A DNA stretch of 64,000 nucleotides from an uncultured Bacteroidales bacterium (GCA_902763865.1 CACWTR010000012.1:34698-98697); one strand, 5' to 3'; shown: positions 25,719 through 35,221, counted from the stretch's first letter. A program made the numbers and translations. Notes: generated by a model from the sequence alone, not told the origin.

Positions 25719-25839
25719 CAGAGAAATGCGGAATCTTGCAACTTTTTGAAAGAAAAAGTTCAAAAGAAACCGCATTTTGTCACGTCCAGTGCATATATAT
25801 GTTATTGGGGACTGTGCGGGGCCACCTTTGCCCCTACCC

Positions 25840-26532
25840 TTAGTCGCGTGTCAAGGCGAGGGGAAGGATGCTTACTTCCATGCCCGGGTCGGCGTCGAGC
25901 AGTGCCTTGGCACAGGCGGCGATGGTGGAGCCGGTGGTCATCACGTCATCCACCAGGACGAGGTGCTTGCCGCTCCACTCGTCGGGGATGCGGATGGCCT
26001 TGTAGATGCCTTCCGCGTTCTTGATGCGTGCCTCGCCCTTGAGCTTCGTCTGCGAAGTGCGGTTCTTCGTGCGCCGGAGCAGGTTCAGCACGGGCAGCCC
26101 CGTCACCTCCGACATGCCGCGGGCCAGCACCTCAGCCTGGTTGTAGCCTCGCAGCCAGCGTTTCCACCAGGTCAGGGGGACGGGCACCAGGGCATCGGCT
26201 CCTTCCCAGAAGCCGTACTCCTTTACTTCCAGTGCAGCCCAGCGCCCGAGCCTGATGGCAAGGTCGCTCGCTCCGTGGTATTTGAATTCGGTGATGAGAT
26301 TGTGGTAGGGCGAATGCTGATTGTAGGCGAGCAGCGTCGTGGCGCACTTGACGTCGGCCCTGTCCCATACCATTCGCAGCAGCAGGTTGTCCTTGATGCT
26401 CACGACGCGGTATCGCGGCAAACCGATGGCACAGTAGGCGCACAGGATGTCCTCGGTCTGCATCATCAGCTTCCCGCAGACCGGGCACAGCCTCGGCAGC
26501 AGCAGCTCCTTCAGGTCCGTCATCAAACTCAT
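25840..26532 (-). CDS. ComF-family phosphoribosyltransferase-like protein
   Basis: Protein of 230 residues. The N-terminus has two CxxC pairs (CPVCGK and CAYC) forming a double zinc ribbon. The C-terminus has the PRPP-type loop LVLVDDVMTTGSTIAACA. This combination defines ComF/GntX proteins, linked in other bacteria to DNA uptake, though their biochemical role is poorly known. No competence genes are seen nearby. It is divergent from pepD. Confidence 0.9.
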   Translation of the reverse strand: MSLMTDLKELLLPRLCPVCGKLMMQTEDILCAYCAIGLPRYRVVSIKDNLLLRMVWDRADVKCATTLLAYNQHSPYHNLITEFKYHGASDLAIRLGRWAALEVKEYGFWEGADALVPVPLTWWKRWLRGYNQAEVLARGMSEVTGLPVLNLLRRTKNRTSQTKLKGEARIKNAEGIYKAIRIPDEWSGKHLVLVDDVMTTGSTIAACAKALLDADPGMEVSILPLALTRD

Positions 26533-26593
26533 CCTTGCGCGCGTATATTATATATAATGTATATGAGCACGAAGTCTCCCGTCGTTCTTTTTG

Positions 26594-26664
26594 CAAAGTT
26601 AAGGCAAAAAACCTAAATAATTCATAATTCATAATCCATAATTCACAATTATGTTGTAAATTTG
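26594..26664. promoter_or_regulatory. Divergent promoter region comF/pepD
   Basis: TAACTTTG on the minus strand (26594-26601) points to the comF-like gene, and TAAATTTG on the plus strand (26657-26664) points to pepD. The sequence between is an AT-rich word repeat (CATAATTCATAATTC type, 26616-26652), placing an A/T tract upstream of both promoters. Confidence 0.6.
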
Positions 26665-26699
26665 ACCTCAAAATATCATTAACTAAAAGAATACAGACT

Positions 26700-28151
26700 A
26701 TGGAAAAGCTTATTAAGGACCTCGAACCGCAAATTATTTGGAAGAATTTCTATCTCTTGACGCAAGTGCCCCGTCCCAGCGGACACCTCGGGAAGATTCA
26801 GCAGTTCCTGCTCGATTGGGCAAAGGAACACGGCATTGAAGCCTTCAAGGATGGTGCCGAGAACATCGTCATGCGCAAGCCGGCCACGCCGGGCAGGGAG
26901 AGCCATAAGTGCGCCGTCCTGCAGGCTCACATGGACATGGTGCCGCAGAAGACTGACGAGAGCACGCACAACTTCGAGACGGACCCCATCGAGGCCTACA
27001 TCGACGGCGACTGGGTAAAGGCCAAGGGAACAACCCTGGGCAGCGACGACGGCATGGGAGTGGCAGCAATCATGGCCGTCATGGAAAGCAACGACATCCA
27101 GCACGGCCCCCTGGAAGCTCTCATCACAGCCGACGAGGAAACGTGCATGTACGGCGTGAACCACCTCTCTGCCGATACGCTGAAGGGCGACATCCTGCTG
27201 AACATCGACAATGAGACGATGAGCGAGTTCGTGATTGGCTCCGCCGGCGGCGTGAACATCAATGCCACGATGCAGTACAAGGAAGTGGAACTCGAGGAAG
27301 GCGACATCGCCGTGAAGGTGACGCTCAAGGGACTTCGCGGCGGCCACAGCGGACTGGAAATCAACGAGGGCCGCGCCAATGCCAACAAGCTGATGGCACG
27401 CTTCGTGCGACAGGCCATTGCCGACGACGAGGCACGGCTCTGCTCCTGGCAGGGCGGCAACATGCGCAACGCTATTCCCCGCACGGCAACCGCTGTGCTG
27501 GCCGTCCCCCTGGAGAACTACGATGACTTCTGCGAGCTGGCAGAGTACTGTCAGCAGGTATTCACCGACGAGTTCCGCGGCGTGGAAGAGAACATCACGC
27601 TGACCGTAGAGACCACAGCCATGCCCGCTGGACGTGTCCCCGAAGAGATACAGGACAACCTGGTCGATGCCATCATGGCCTGTCACGACGGAGTCCTGCG
27701 CAACATCCCCAGCATCCCCAGCGTAGTGGAGACGAGTTCCAACCTGGGCATCATCAACATCGGCGGCGGCGAGGCAAGCATCCTCATCCTGGCACGCTCC
27801 AGCAACGAGACGATGATGGAGTATATCCAGGAGATGCAGGAAAGCTGCTTCTCGATGGCAGGCATGAAGGTGGAGTACGGCGGGAACTATGGCGCCTGGC
27901 AACCCAACTTCGACAGCCCCATCGTGGCAAAGATGGTGGAGGTGCACCGCAAGCTCTTCGGCGAGGAGGCCAAGGTGCAGGTCTGCCATGCAGGACTGGA
28001 GTGCAGCATCATCGGCGGAGTATATCCGGGGATGGACCTCGTCAGCTTCGGACCCACGCTTCGCAGCCCACACACGCCCGACGAGCGTTGCAACATCCCC
28101 AGCGTAGCGAAGTTCTGGACCTTCCTCAAGGCGCTTCTCGAAGAGATTTAA
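26700..28151 (+). CDS. pepD: Aminoacyl-histidine dipeptidase (M20 family)
   Basis: Metallopeptidase of 483 residues that cleaves Xaa-His dipeptides by family precedent; cytoplasmic, no signal peptide. Zinc-ligand motifs are visible: LQAHMDMVPQ, TLGSDDGMGVAA and ITADEETCMYG, with a lid domain (GLRGGHSGLEINEGRANANK) between. The length and motif order match PepD. It has its own promoter (26657) and ends 141 bp before the GH18-A2M gene; a palindromic array lies between. Confidence 0.93.
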   Translation: MEKLIKDLEPQIIWKNFYLLTQVPRPSGHLGKIQQFLLDWAKEHGIEAFKDGAENIVMRKPATPGRESHKCAVLQAHMDMVPQKTDESTHNFETDPIEAYIDGDWVKAKGTTLGSDDGMGVAAIMAVMESNDIQHGPLEALITADEETCMYGVNHLSADTLKGDILLNIDNETMSEFVIGSAGGVNINATMQYKEVELEEGDIAVKVTLKGLRGGHSGLEINEGRANANKLMARFVRQAIADDEARLCSWQGGNMRNAIPRTATAVLAVPLENYDDFCELAEYCQQVFTDEFRGVEENITLTVETTAMPAGRVPEEIQDNLVDAIMACHDGVLRNIPSIPSVVETSSNLGIINIGGGEASILILARSSNETMMEYIQEMQESCFSMAGMKVEYGGNYGAWQPNFDSPIVAKMVEVHRKLFGEEAKVQVCHAGLECSIIGGVYPGMDLVSFGPTLRSPHTPDERCNIPSVAKFWTFLKALLEEI

Positions 28152-28206
28152 GGCCGGAACGCTCAAGACAACAGCTAAAGTCCGTCAATGCACCCAGCCG
28201 AATAGC

Positions 28207-28272
28207 TTGCATATACATGTACGTGCAATTGCATGTACATGTATGTGCAATTGCACGTACATGTACAATCAA
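28207..28272. repeat. Palindromic 22-bp array, word II
   Basis: Three contiguous 22-bp units (28207-28228, 28229-28250, 28251-28272). Each begins TTGCA and has a GTACATGTA-like palindromic centre; the first two end GTGCAA and the third ends AATCAA. Period and unit boundaries (TTG...CAA) equal those of word I, but the inner sequence is different. It ends 20 bp before the start of the GH18-A2M gene. One further word II unit occurs at 42343. Confidence 0.9.
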
Positions 28273-28292
28273 ACAAATTAACACGCTTAGGT

Positions 28293-31200
28293 ATGAAACA
28301 CCTCCTTGCCTTCCTCGTCGCCTTATGTTGCGGACTGAGTAGTGTCGCCAGCAAGACGGAGCCGGTCGTAGTGGCTTACGTCACGTCCTGGACGCGTGTC
28401 GTGCCGGACCCGACGGTAATGACACATATCAATTATGCCTTCGGACACGTCAACGAACAGTTCAACGGTGTGCGTATCGACAACGAGCAGCGCCTGCGCG
28501 ACATCATTCGCCTGAAGGAGCAGAACAAGAAACTGCACGTCATGCTCAGCATCGGAGGGTGGGGCAGCGGCCGTTTCAGCGAGATGGCAGCTTCCGACGA
28601 GAACCGCACGGCCTTTGCCCGCGACTGCCGCCGCCTGTGCGACGAGCTGGGGCTGGACGGCATCGACATCGACTGGGAGTACCCTACGCAGACGAGTGCC
28701 GGCATCAGTGCCTCGCCGCAGGACACCGAGAACTTCACCCTCCTGATGCGCGACCTCCGGCGGGCCTTGGGCAGCAAGCTCTGGCTCACCCTGGCGAGCG
28801 TAGGCAGTGCACAGTACATCGACTTCCGCAGCTGCCAGCAGTACCTCGACCTGGTCAACGTCATGGCCTACGACATGGGCAGTGCGCCCAAGCACCACTC
28901 GGCCCTCTTCCGCTCGAAGATTGTCGGCTGGCTCTGTGCCTCGGAATGCGTGGAGGCGCATCGCAAGGCCGGCGTGCCCGACGAGAAGATCGTGCTCGGC
29001 ATGCCCTTCTACGGCAGGGGCAAGAGCGGCATCTATATGAAGTATCGTGACCGCGACAAGCGAACCGAGAAGGAAGTGTGGAGCAACACTTCGAAGGCAT
29101 CATTCTTGGCAGACAAGAACAACGAGCTTGTCATCGGCTTCGAGAGTCCGCGGTCCGTAGCCATGAAGTGTGCCTACATCAAGGAGCAAGGCTTGCGAGG
29201 TGCGATGTACTGGGAATATGCCGACGACAACGAGCAAGGCGACCTGCAGCGTGCCGTCTGGAGCGGCATCCTGCAGAGCGCAAAGCAGCGGAGCAAGGCC
29301 AGCCAGAGGGCAGCACAAAGGCTGGCTGCCGTCCTGGAAGACAATCTGAAGCGGGAAGACATCACGCCCGACAGCTTCTTCTGCGACTGGCGCAACCTCA
29401 AGGCCGAGATGCTCGCCGAGAAGGACCCGACGGCGCAAGCCATCTACCGTGCTGCGATGGCCCATCTTCTCCTCCAGAACCAGCGGCGCTCGCAGGGCTT
29501 TGGCAGGCAGACAAGCAGCCATCCCGACAGCATACAGGAGTGGGGACATCAGGAATACCGCAAGCATGCGGCCCGTCTATACGCCCAGGCCTTGCAGGAT
29601 GTCGAGGCGCTTCATGCCGTCAGGCTTGCCGACACGAAGCCTCTGACGTTGCAAGGCAAGCACGACGACGTGTTTGGCAGCGATGTTCTTCATCTCGTCT
29701 GGCAGGCTTGTTTGGACGACCACCTTTCTCAAAGTGAAAGGCGGAATAGTTTAGTGCCCCGTTACCGGGACATCATCAACGTCTATCGCAGGCACGGACT
29801 TCGCGAGGCGACGTTGTTGCTTCGCATCGACTCGCTGGAGGAAGCCCCCCTCCCAACCTCCCCACGAGGGGGGAAGCTTTCAGATGCAAATCTTCCCTCG
29901 TCTTCGGGAGAGGAAGCGAGGGAGAGGACCTTGCTTCGGCTTCGCGACGAATACGCCGACCTGGATGCTTGTGCCGACGTCTATATGTTGCTTGCCGGAC
30001 TGCCCGGGAAGACGAACCGGGAGAAGCAGGACCTCCTGGAAGAGGCTTTGAAGCTTTACCCCAAGAGCCGGCAGGCCAATGAGCTGCGGAACAGAATCGC
30101 CGAGCTGCGGCATCCGAGCCTCTCAGCCAGGTTCAGTCAGATGTATTATCCCGGCAGAGACTACGACATCTCGCTCAAGATAAAGAACATGCAGACGGGC
30201 ACTCTCGCCGTCTATCGTTTGCCGAAGGACTTTGAGTTCAGCGACGACGAGAAGGACGGCACAAGGCCCGAGCAGGTCCGCCGTGCCGGGACGCTCGTCG
30301 AGACGCTGTCCATCCCGATGCAGGGCGTGGAGGCCCTTGAGACGAAGGACGACACCTTGCGCTGGCACTCACCCGGCTGCGGGTGCTATGCCTTTGTCCT
30401 CGACGGCACGACGCAGGAGAAGACTCCCTCTAACTCCCCCGTAAAGGGGGAGAACCCGGGCAAAGGCTCAGCCAAGGAAGCCTCCCTTTCAAGGGGAGGT
30501 TTGGTAGGGTCTGGAGGACGGGTAGGGTCTGAAGGTCGGGAAGGGTCTTCAAGTGTTTTTCGCCAGTTCTCCGTGTCGGCCCTCACGTTTATGTCCGTTG
30601 CGTTGCCCGACGGCAAGCAGCGCGTGATGGTGACAGACGCTGTGTCGGGCGAACCGCAGCAAGGCGTCAGGGTCAGCTTCTACAAAAGGGAAAGGCAAGA
30701 TTATACTTTGCTCGAAGAAACGATGACCGACGAGCGCGGCATTGCTGATATTGCATACGAGGGCAAGAGGAACTATCTGTACGTCGAACTCTCGCGCGGC
30801 GAGGACAATGCCCACGGGAAGGAAAGCGTCGGGTGGCATTATCAGCAGGACTTCGACAACAAGCTCGCGCACCATCTTAACATTTATACCGACCGCAGCA
30901 TCTACCGTCCGGGGCAGACCGTCTATGTGGGCGGCTTCGCTTACACGCAGAGCCACGACCAAGCACCGCAGGCCGAGGCGGGCAGGGAACTGACCCTCAC
31001 GCTCCAGGACGCCAACGGCCAGGAGGTCCTGACTCGCACGCTGAAGGCCGACGACTACGGCTCCTTGCAGGACAGCTTGCTGTTGCCCGCATCGGGACTG
31101 CCCGGTCATTACAGCCTTCGCGTCGGCGACAGCTGGCACGGCTTCCGCGTCGAGGAGTATCGCCGTCCGACCTTCGAGGTCAAGATGGACGAGGCGCCAG

Positions 31201-34200
31201 CCGTCTCGCTACCCGTCGATAGCATCACCCTGACGGGTCGTGCCCTGACCTACAGCCAGTGGCCGGTGGCCGGAGCACGCGTCACGGGAACCTATCAGTG
31301 GCAGCAGAGTTGGTGGTACAAGCGTTTCGCCCCGAGCGGGCAACACAGCATCGACACCCTCTACACCGATGAGGAAGGCCGCTTCAGCATCACCGTTCCC
31401 GTCTCGAAAGAGCTCACCGAGGAGCAGTTGCGCTGGGGACAGACGCTCCGACTCAGCGTCGAAGTGCTCAGTGCGGAAGGCGAGACGCAGCAAGGCAGCT
31501 CGCATCTGACGCTTTGCAGCACGCCGCTGCGCATGACGGCGGACGTGCCGGAGCAGCAATGTCGCGAGAAGTTGCAGCCGTGGCGCATCGACCTCTATGC
31601 GAGCAACGACAAGCCGCTGGAGGGCGACGTGCTTTGCATGCTCACGCAGGACGGCAGGGAAGTGAAGAACTTCTTCGTCCCGGCAGGCAAGGACACCATT
31701 CCCGACGTGCTCCGAGACCTGCCCTCCGGCCATTATGAACTCAAGGCGAAAGCCGACGTCAAGGGCGACACGGCTTCGTACAAAGCGAGCTTCACCATTT
31801 TCTCTATCGTGGATAAGCGTCTGCAGGGCCGTCACGACCTGTGGCTCTACACGCCCAGCGACGTCATGTCGGCAGAGAAGCCGGCCCGCTTCCAAGTGGG
31901 TACGACCCTCCCCGAAGCTTGGATTTACTGCATCCTGACGGGCGAGAACGGCATCGTCCGCGATACAATCCTGCATCTCACAAACGAGGCAACGCTGTTC
32001 GAAATGCCTTACGAAGAGCGGTTCCGCCACCATCTGGGCGTCTCGCTACTGCTCATGCACGAAGGCGAACTGCGGCAGCAATCGGCAGACTTCAGGCTCG
32101 AAGAGCCCGACACAAAGCTCACGATGCGCTGGGACACCTTCCGCGACCACCTGCAGCCCGGGCAGAAGGAGCAGTGGCGACTCACCTTGACACGTCCCGA
32201 CGGCAGTCCTGCCTCCGCCAACGTCATGGTCGGCATGTACGACGCCTCGCTCGATGCCTTGTCTCCTTACAGCATGTCGGCCAACAACATCTACCGTGGC
32301 TGTAGCCGCAACATGACGCTCTTTGCGAACTGCTTCGACTGGTTCACAAGGACGCGAACCGCTTGGCTGAATATGCCGCTACGGTATCTGCCCGTCGAAG
32401 ACTACGACTTTGCAAGGTGGAACGAAGCGCTGTTCCAGGGCGAAAGACTTGTGACAAGAGGTGCCAAGACGATGCGTGTGCGCGGAGTCGGAGCAAACAA
32501 GCAGGAGGAAAGAGTCTTCGAAATGGTGGAACCTCCGTTGGTGGCAAAGGCTGCCGTGGAGACTATGGCTTTCGCGTCTGCCGACCAGGAAGCTCTGAAT
32601 GGCACGATTGCGGGGCTCGACATCGTGGAGAGTGCGGACGACCTGGGCGACAGCGCGATGCGTCTGCGCGGCTTGGGCACGCCGGAGGAACCAGAGGAAG
32701 AGGAGGAGGCACTGGACGAGACATACGTCCGTTCCAATCTCTCCGAGCTCGCCTTCTTCTACCCGCAATTAAGGACTGACAGCAAGGGGCAGACGTCCAT
32801 CGAGTTCACCCTTCCCGAGGGCCTCACCTCGTGGCACCTGCACGGCCTTGCACATACCAAGGACATGATGACTGCCGAGTGGCAGGAAACGGTTGTGGCG
32901 AAGAAGAAGCTGATGGCAGAACTGACGTTGCCGCGCTTCCTGCGCAACGGCGACGAAGTGAGCCTGACGGCCAGCATCCGCAACGCTTCCGAGACGAGGC
33001 AGCGGGGCGAGGCTGTCTTGGAGGTGCACGATGCGGAAAGTAACAAACTGCTGAAGAAGATGAAGGTCAGCTTCGACCTTGAGCCGGGCAAGGAGGCTGT
33101 CCACCAGATGCCCTTCAAGGCAACGCCCGACCATCCCGTGCTTGCCGTGCGGTGGAAAGCCGTTGGCAAGGGCAGCAGCGACGGCGAAGTGCGCTACCTG
33201 CCTGTGCTCTCCGACATGCAGAACGTCAGCGAGACCAGGACTTACCTGCTCAAAGGTGACACGACGCTCACGATGGACCTCTCCAATCTCTTCGGGAGCA
33301 AGGAGCAAGGTGCAAGGAACAAGACCCTGACCGTCGAGCATGTGGCCGAGCCGCTCTACCTTGCTCTTCAGGCTTTGCCCTCCCTGACGGCACCGACACG
33401 CAACGATGTTCTCTCCGTCGCCTCGGCTTATTATGGCGGCAGCGTCGCTTACCATCTTGCCCACAAATATGATTTGCGACCCGTCATCGAGCGTTGGGCG
33501 AAGGATGAGGATTCGCGGACCTTGGAGAGTCCGCTCGCGAGGAACCAGCAGTTGGCCGACATCCTGCTGAGCGAGACCCCGTGGATGGTGGAGGCACAGC
33601 AGCAGAAGGCCAGCCGACAGCGCCTTCTGACGCTCCTTGACGAAATGGAGCAGGAGCAGCGCCGCATGACGATGCTCGCCGCCCTCTCTGCCCGTCAGCA
33701 CAGTGACGGCTCGTTTGGCTGGTTCCCCGGCATGAGCGGCAGCGTCTGGATGACCAGTGAGGTTGCCACCCTCCTTGTGCGCCTCGGTGCCATCAAGGGC
33801 GAATGGACGGTGCCCGAGCGTCAAATCCTGAACAAAGCTATGACGTTCCTCGCGAAGGAGATGCACGAAGATGTGGAAGCGCTCAGAAAGGAGAAGAACC
33901 CCACCTTGTCGTTCTCCCAGCTCCGCTACCTATATATATATATAATGTGTAAGGAAGGTCCCCTCCCGACCTCCCCCGAGGGGGAGGAGACGTCGCGCTA
34001 CCTCCTGTCGCTCTTGAAGAAGCAGGCTGGCGGTTCCTCTCCCCTTTGGGAGGACAGAGAGGCGCTTGAGCTGCGTGCCCTGGCTGCCATTGTCCTGAAG
34101 CGGGCGGGCGAGGAGAAGAAGGCACAGACCCTGATGCCTCGCATCCACGAGCTGCTCAACCACAAGGACGGTGCATACCTGGCCTATCCGGGCGGCTCGT

Positions 34201-35024
34201 TTACGAGCATCAATCGCAAGGTGGAGACACACGTCACGCTCATGGAAGCCGTGCAGACCGTAGAACCCAAGGAAACCGACCTGCTCGCGAGAATGGCCGA
34301 ATGGCTCATCCAGCAGAAGCGGACGCAGGAATGGGAGCAGCCCGTGCAGTCGGCGGATGCCGTCTATGCGCTGACAGCTTCCACCTCCGACCTCTCCCCC
34401 GAGGTTGGGAGCAAGGGAAGCTGGAGCGGCACCGTGACATACGACGGTCAGACAAGGAAGCTACAGGCACAGCAACCCTTTGCGGCCTATGTTCGCGAGC
34501 GCATCGACCCCATCGCAAAGCCCAAGGAACTCCGCATCGCGCAGCAAACACTCCCCCAAGGGGTGAGCAGGGATGGGGCTGTCCTCTCCTGGGGCTCCGT
34601 CATTGCACAGTACCAGATTCCTGCCGGACAAGCAGAAAGCCACAGTGAAGGCATGACCATCCGCAGGGAGACCGAAATGGTAAATGGTAAATGGTCAATG
34701 GGTAAATGCGTGGTTCGCTACACCATCACCGCCGACCGCGACTACGAGTACGTCTGCCTGCGTGCTCCGCGTCCGGCGACGGCAGAGCCTGCCCGACAAC
34801 TCTCCGGCTACCGCTGGCAGAACGGTCTGGGCTATTATCAGGCCATCCGCGACGCCAGCACGGAGTACTTCATGGACCGCCTGCCGCGTGGCACCTACGT
34901 TATTGAGGAAGAGTGGTTCCTGAGTCGCTCAGGTAGCTTCCTGCTGCCACCGGCCCGGCTCACCTGTCTCTATGCACCCGAATTCCAATCGCAGACAGCC
35001 GGCGAAACATTCTCCGTCAAGTAG
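28293..35024 (+). CDS. GH18 chitinase-like domain fused to alpha-2-macroglobulin-like protein
   Basis: Secreted, 2243 residues. The ATG at 28293 is chosen because it starts the signal peptide MKHLLAFLVALCCGLSSVAS. Residues 25-340 are a GH18 domain with intact DGIDIDWEYP (D122, D125, D127, catalytic E129). After a helical region the rest resembles bacterial alpha-2-macroglobulins: a macroglobulin signature TDRSIYRPGQTV near 866 and the A2M bait-adjacent region LPEGLTSWHLHGLAHT near 1500. No thioester CxEQ is visible. Residues 1435-1465 (NGTIAGLDIV...AMRLRGLG) resemble a TonB-receptor plug. Five repeat-derived linkers interrupt it (29845-29925, 30428-30550, 33297-33330, 33945-33990, 34676-34712). 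Likely a surface or periplasmic protein; a glycan-degrading protease trap is a hypothesis. Confidence 0.8.
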   Translation: MKHLLAFLVALCCGLSSVASKTEPVVVAYVTSWTRVVPDPTVMTHINYAFGHVNEQFNGVRIDNEQRLRDIIRLKEQNKKLHVMLSIGGWGSGRFSEMAASDENRTAFARDCRRLCDELGLDGIDIDWEYPTQTSAGISASPQDTENFTLLMRDLRRALGSKLWLTLASVGSAQYIDFRSCQQYLDLVNVMAYDMGSAPKHHSALFRSKIVGWLCASECVEAHRKAGVPDEKIVLGMPFYGRGKSGIYMKYRDRDKRTEKEVWSNTSKASFLADKNNELVIGFESPRSVAMKCAYIKEQGLRGAMYWEYADDNEQGDLQRAVWSGILQSAKQRSKASQRAAQRLAAVLEDNLKREDITPDSFFCDWRNLKAEMLAEKDPTAQAIYRAAMAHLLLQNQRRSQGFGRQTSSHPDSIQEWGHQEYRKHAARLYAQALQDVEALHAVRLADTKPLTLQGKHDDVFGSDVLHLVWQACLDDHLSQSERRNSLVPRYRDIINVYRRHGLREATLLLRIDSLEEAPLPTSPRGGKLSDANLPSSSGEEARERTLLRLRDEYADLDACADVYMLLAGLPGKTNREKQDLLEEALKLYPKSRQANELRNRIAELRHPSLSARFSQMYYPGRDYDISLKIKNMQTGTLAVYRLPKDFEFSDDEKDGTRPEQVRRAGTLVETLSIPMQGVEALETKDDTLRWHSPGCGCYAFVLDGTTQEKTPSNSPVKGENPGKGSAKEASLSRGGLVGSGGRVGSEGREGSSSVFRQFSVSALTFMSVALPDGKQRVMVTDAVSGEPQQGVRVSFYKRERQDYTLLEETMTDERGIADIAYEGKRNYLYVELSRGEDNAHGKESVGWHYQQDFDNKLAHHLNIYTDRSIYRPGQTVYVGGFAYTQSHDQAPQAEAGRELTLTLQDANGQEVLTRTLKADDYGSLQDSLLLPASGLPGHYSLRVGDSWHGFRVEEYRRPTFEVKMDEAPAVSLPVDSITLTGRALTYSQWPVAGARVTGTYQWQQSWWYKRFAPSGQHSIDTLYTDEEGRFSITVPVSKELTEEQLRWGQTLRLSVEVLSAEGETQQGSSHLTLCSTPLRMTADVPEQQCREKLQPWRIDLYASNDKPLEGDVLCMLTQDGREVKNFFVPAGKDTIPDVLRDLPSGHYELKAKADVKGDTASYKASFTIFSIVDKRLQGRHDLWLYTPSDVMSAEKPARFQVGTTLPEAWIYCILTGENGIVRDTILHLTNEATLFEMPYEERFRHHLGVSLLLMHEGELRQQSADFRLEEPDTKLTMRWDTFRDHLQPGQKEQWRLTLTRPDGSPASANVMVGMYDASLDALSPYSMSANNIYRGCSRNMTLFANCFDWFTRTRTAWLNMPLRYLPVEDYDFARWNEALFQGERLVTRGAKTMRVRGVGANKQEERVFEMVEPPLVAKAAVETMAFASADQEALNGTIAGLDIVESADDLGDSAMRLRGLGTPEEPEEEEEALDETYVRSNLSELAFFYPQLRTDSKGQTSIEFTLPEGLTSWHLHGLAHTKDMMTAEWQETVVAKKKLMAELTLPRFLRNGDEVSLTASIRNASETRQRGEAVLEVHDAESNKLLKKMKVSFDLEPGKEAVHQMPFKATPDHPVLAVRWKAVGKGSSDGEVRYLPVLSDMQNVSETRTYLLKGDTTLTMDLSNLFGSKEQGARNKTLTVEHVAEPLYLALQALPSLTAPTRNDVLSVASAYYGGSVAYHLAHKYDLRPVIERWAKDEDSRTLESPLARNQQLADILLSETPWMVEAQQQKASRQRLLTLLDEMEQEQRRMTMLAALSARQHSDGSFGWFPGMSGSVWMTSEVATLLVRLGAIKGEWTVPERQILNKAMTFLAKEMHEDVEALRKEKNPTLSFSQLRYLYIYIMCKEGPLPTSPEGEETSRYLLSLLKKQAGGSSPLWEDREALELRALAAIVLKRAGEEKKAQTLMPRIHELLNHKDGAYLAYPGGSFTSINRKVETHVTLMEAVQTVEPKETDLLARMAEWLIQQKRTQEWEQPVQSADAVYALTASTSDLSPEVGSKGSWSGTVTYDGQTRKLQAQQPFAAYVRERIDPIAKPKELRIAQQTLPQGVSRDGAVLSWGSVIAQYQIPAGQAESHSEGMTIRRETEMVNGKWSMGKCVVRYTITADRDYEYVCLRAPRPATAEPARQLSGYRWQNGLGYYQAIRDASTEYFMDRLPRGTYVIEEEWFLSRSGSFLLPPARLTCLYAPEFQSQTAGETFSVK
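29845..29930 (+). repeat. GC-rich palindromic element inside the A2M gene
   Basis: CCTCCCCACGAGGGG and TCTTCCCTCGTCTTCGGGAG form small palindromes of the same C-run/G-run style as the 86-bp element. They encode PLPTSPRGGK followed by a Ser/Glu-rich linker, in frame. A near copy (PLPTSPEGEE) is at 33955-33990. Confidence 0.7.
30428..30513 (+). repeat. GC-rich mosaic palindromic element, copy B (in CDS)
   Basis: Matches the reverse complement of 6229-6314 at about 79 of 86 positions and is read in the same frame. It is followed to about 30550 by three decaying copies of a GGTAGGGTCTGGAGGACG-like word. It adds about 40 low-complexity residues between two macroglobulin-type domains. Confidence 0.9.
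33945..33990 (+). repeat. Repeat-derived insert in A2M gene (PLPTSPEGEE)
   Basis: A TA dinucleotide run followed by a CCTCCCCCGAGGGGGAGG palindrome is read in frame inside the C-terminal helical region of the A2M part. It resembles the insert at 29845. Confidence 0.65.
34676..34712 (+). repeat. ATGGTAAATGGTAA-type word repeat inside the A2M gene
   Basis: Imperfect copies of the word AATGGTAAATGG encode EMVNGKWSMGK in frame near the C-terminus. The same word builds intergenic spacers and a linker at 59330-59425. Confidence 0.75.
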
Positions 35025-35034
35025 CGGCAAACAC

Positions 35035-35165
35035 CTCACGACGTGTTGGGCAAAAGCTCACGACGTGTTGGGCAAAACCTCACGACGTGTTGGGCAAAAG
35101 CTCACGACGTGTTGGGCAAAAGCTCGTGACGTGTTGGGCAACGCGTCGCGAGGTGTTGCCTCGGG
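35035..35165. repeat. 22-bp direct-repeat array, word IV (six units)
   Basis: Four nearly identical 22-bp units start at 35035, 35057, 35079 and 35101. They open CTCACGACGTGTTGGGC and differ only in the last base. A 21-bp variant (35123) and a degenerate 22-bp unit (35144) follow. The array begins 10 bp after the A2M stop and ends 25 bp before the promoter of the next gene. The units contain CACGACGTG and TTGGGCAA half-palindromes. Confidence 0.93.
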
Positions 35166-35190
35166 CTTCTCAACTTTTCTGCTGAAAAGC

Positions 35191-35221
35191 TTGCGTATTA
35201 ACAGAATTTGCACTATCTTTG
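35191..35221 (+). promoter_or_regulatory. Probable promoter of the SGNH-like gene
   Basis: TTG at 35191 and TATCTTTG at 35214-35221 are spaced by 20 bp, a good Bacteroidetes promoter, 38 bp before the ATG. It lies immediately after the six-unit array, so the array could hold operator sites. Confidence 0.7.

Noticed and set aside
24181..25749. 522-residue plus-strand frame over gdhA
   Set aside because: Antisense to a clear glutamate dehydrogenase and crosses the terminator hairpin.
35035..35165. CRISPR-like regular repeats
   Set aside because: Units are contiguous with no unique spacers, and no cas genes are present.
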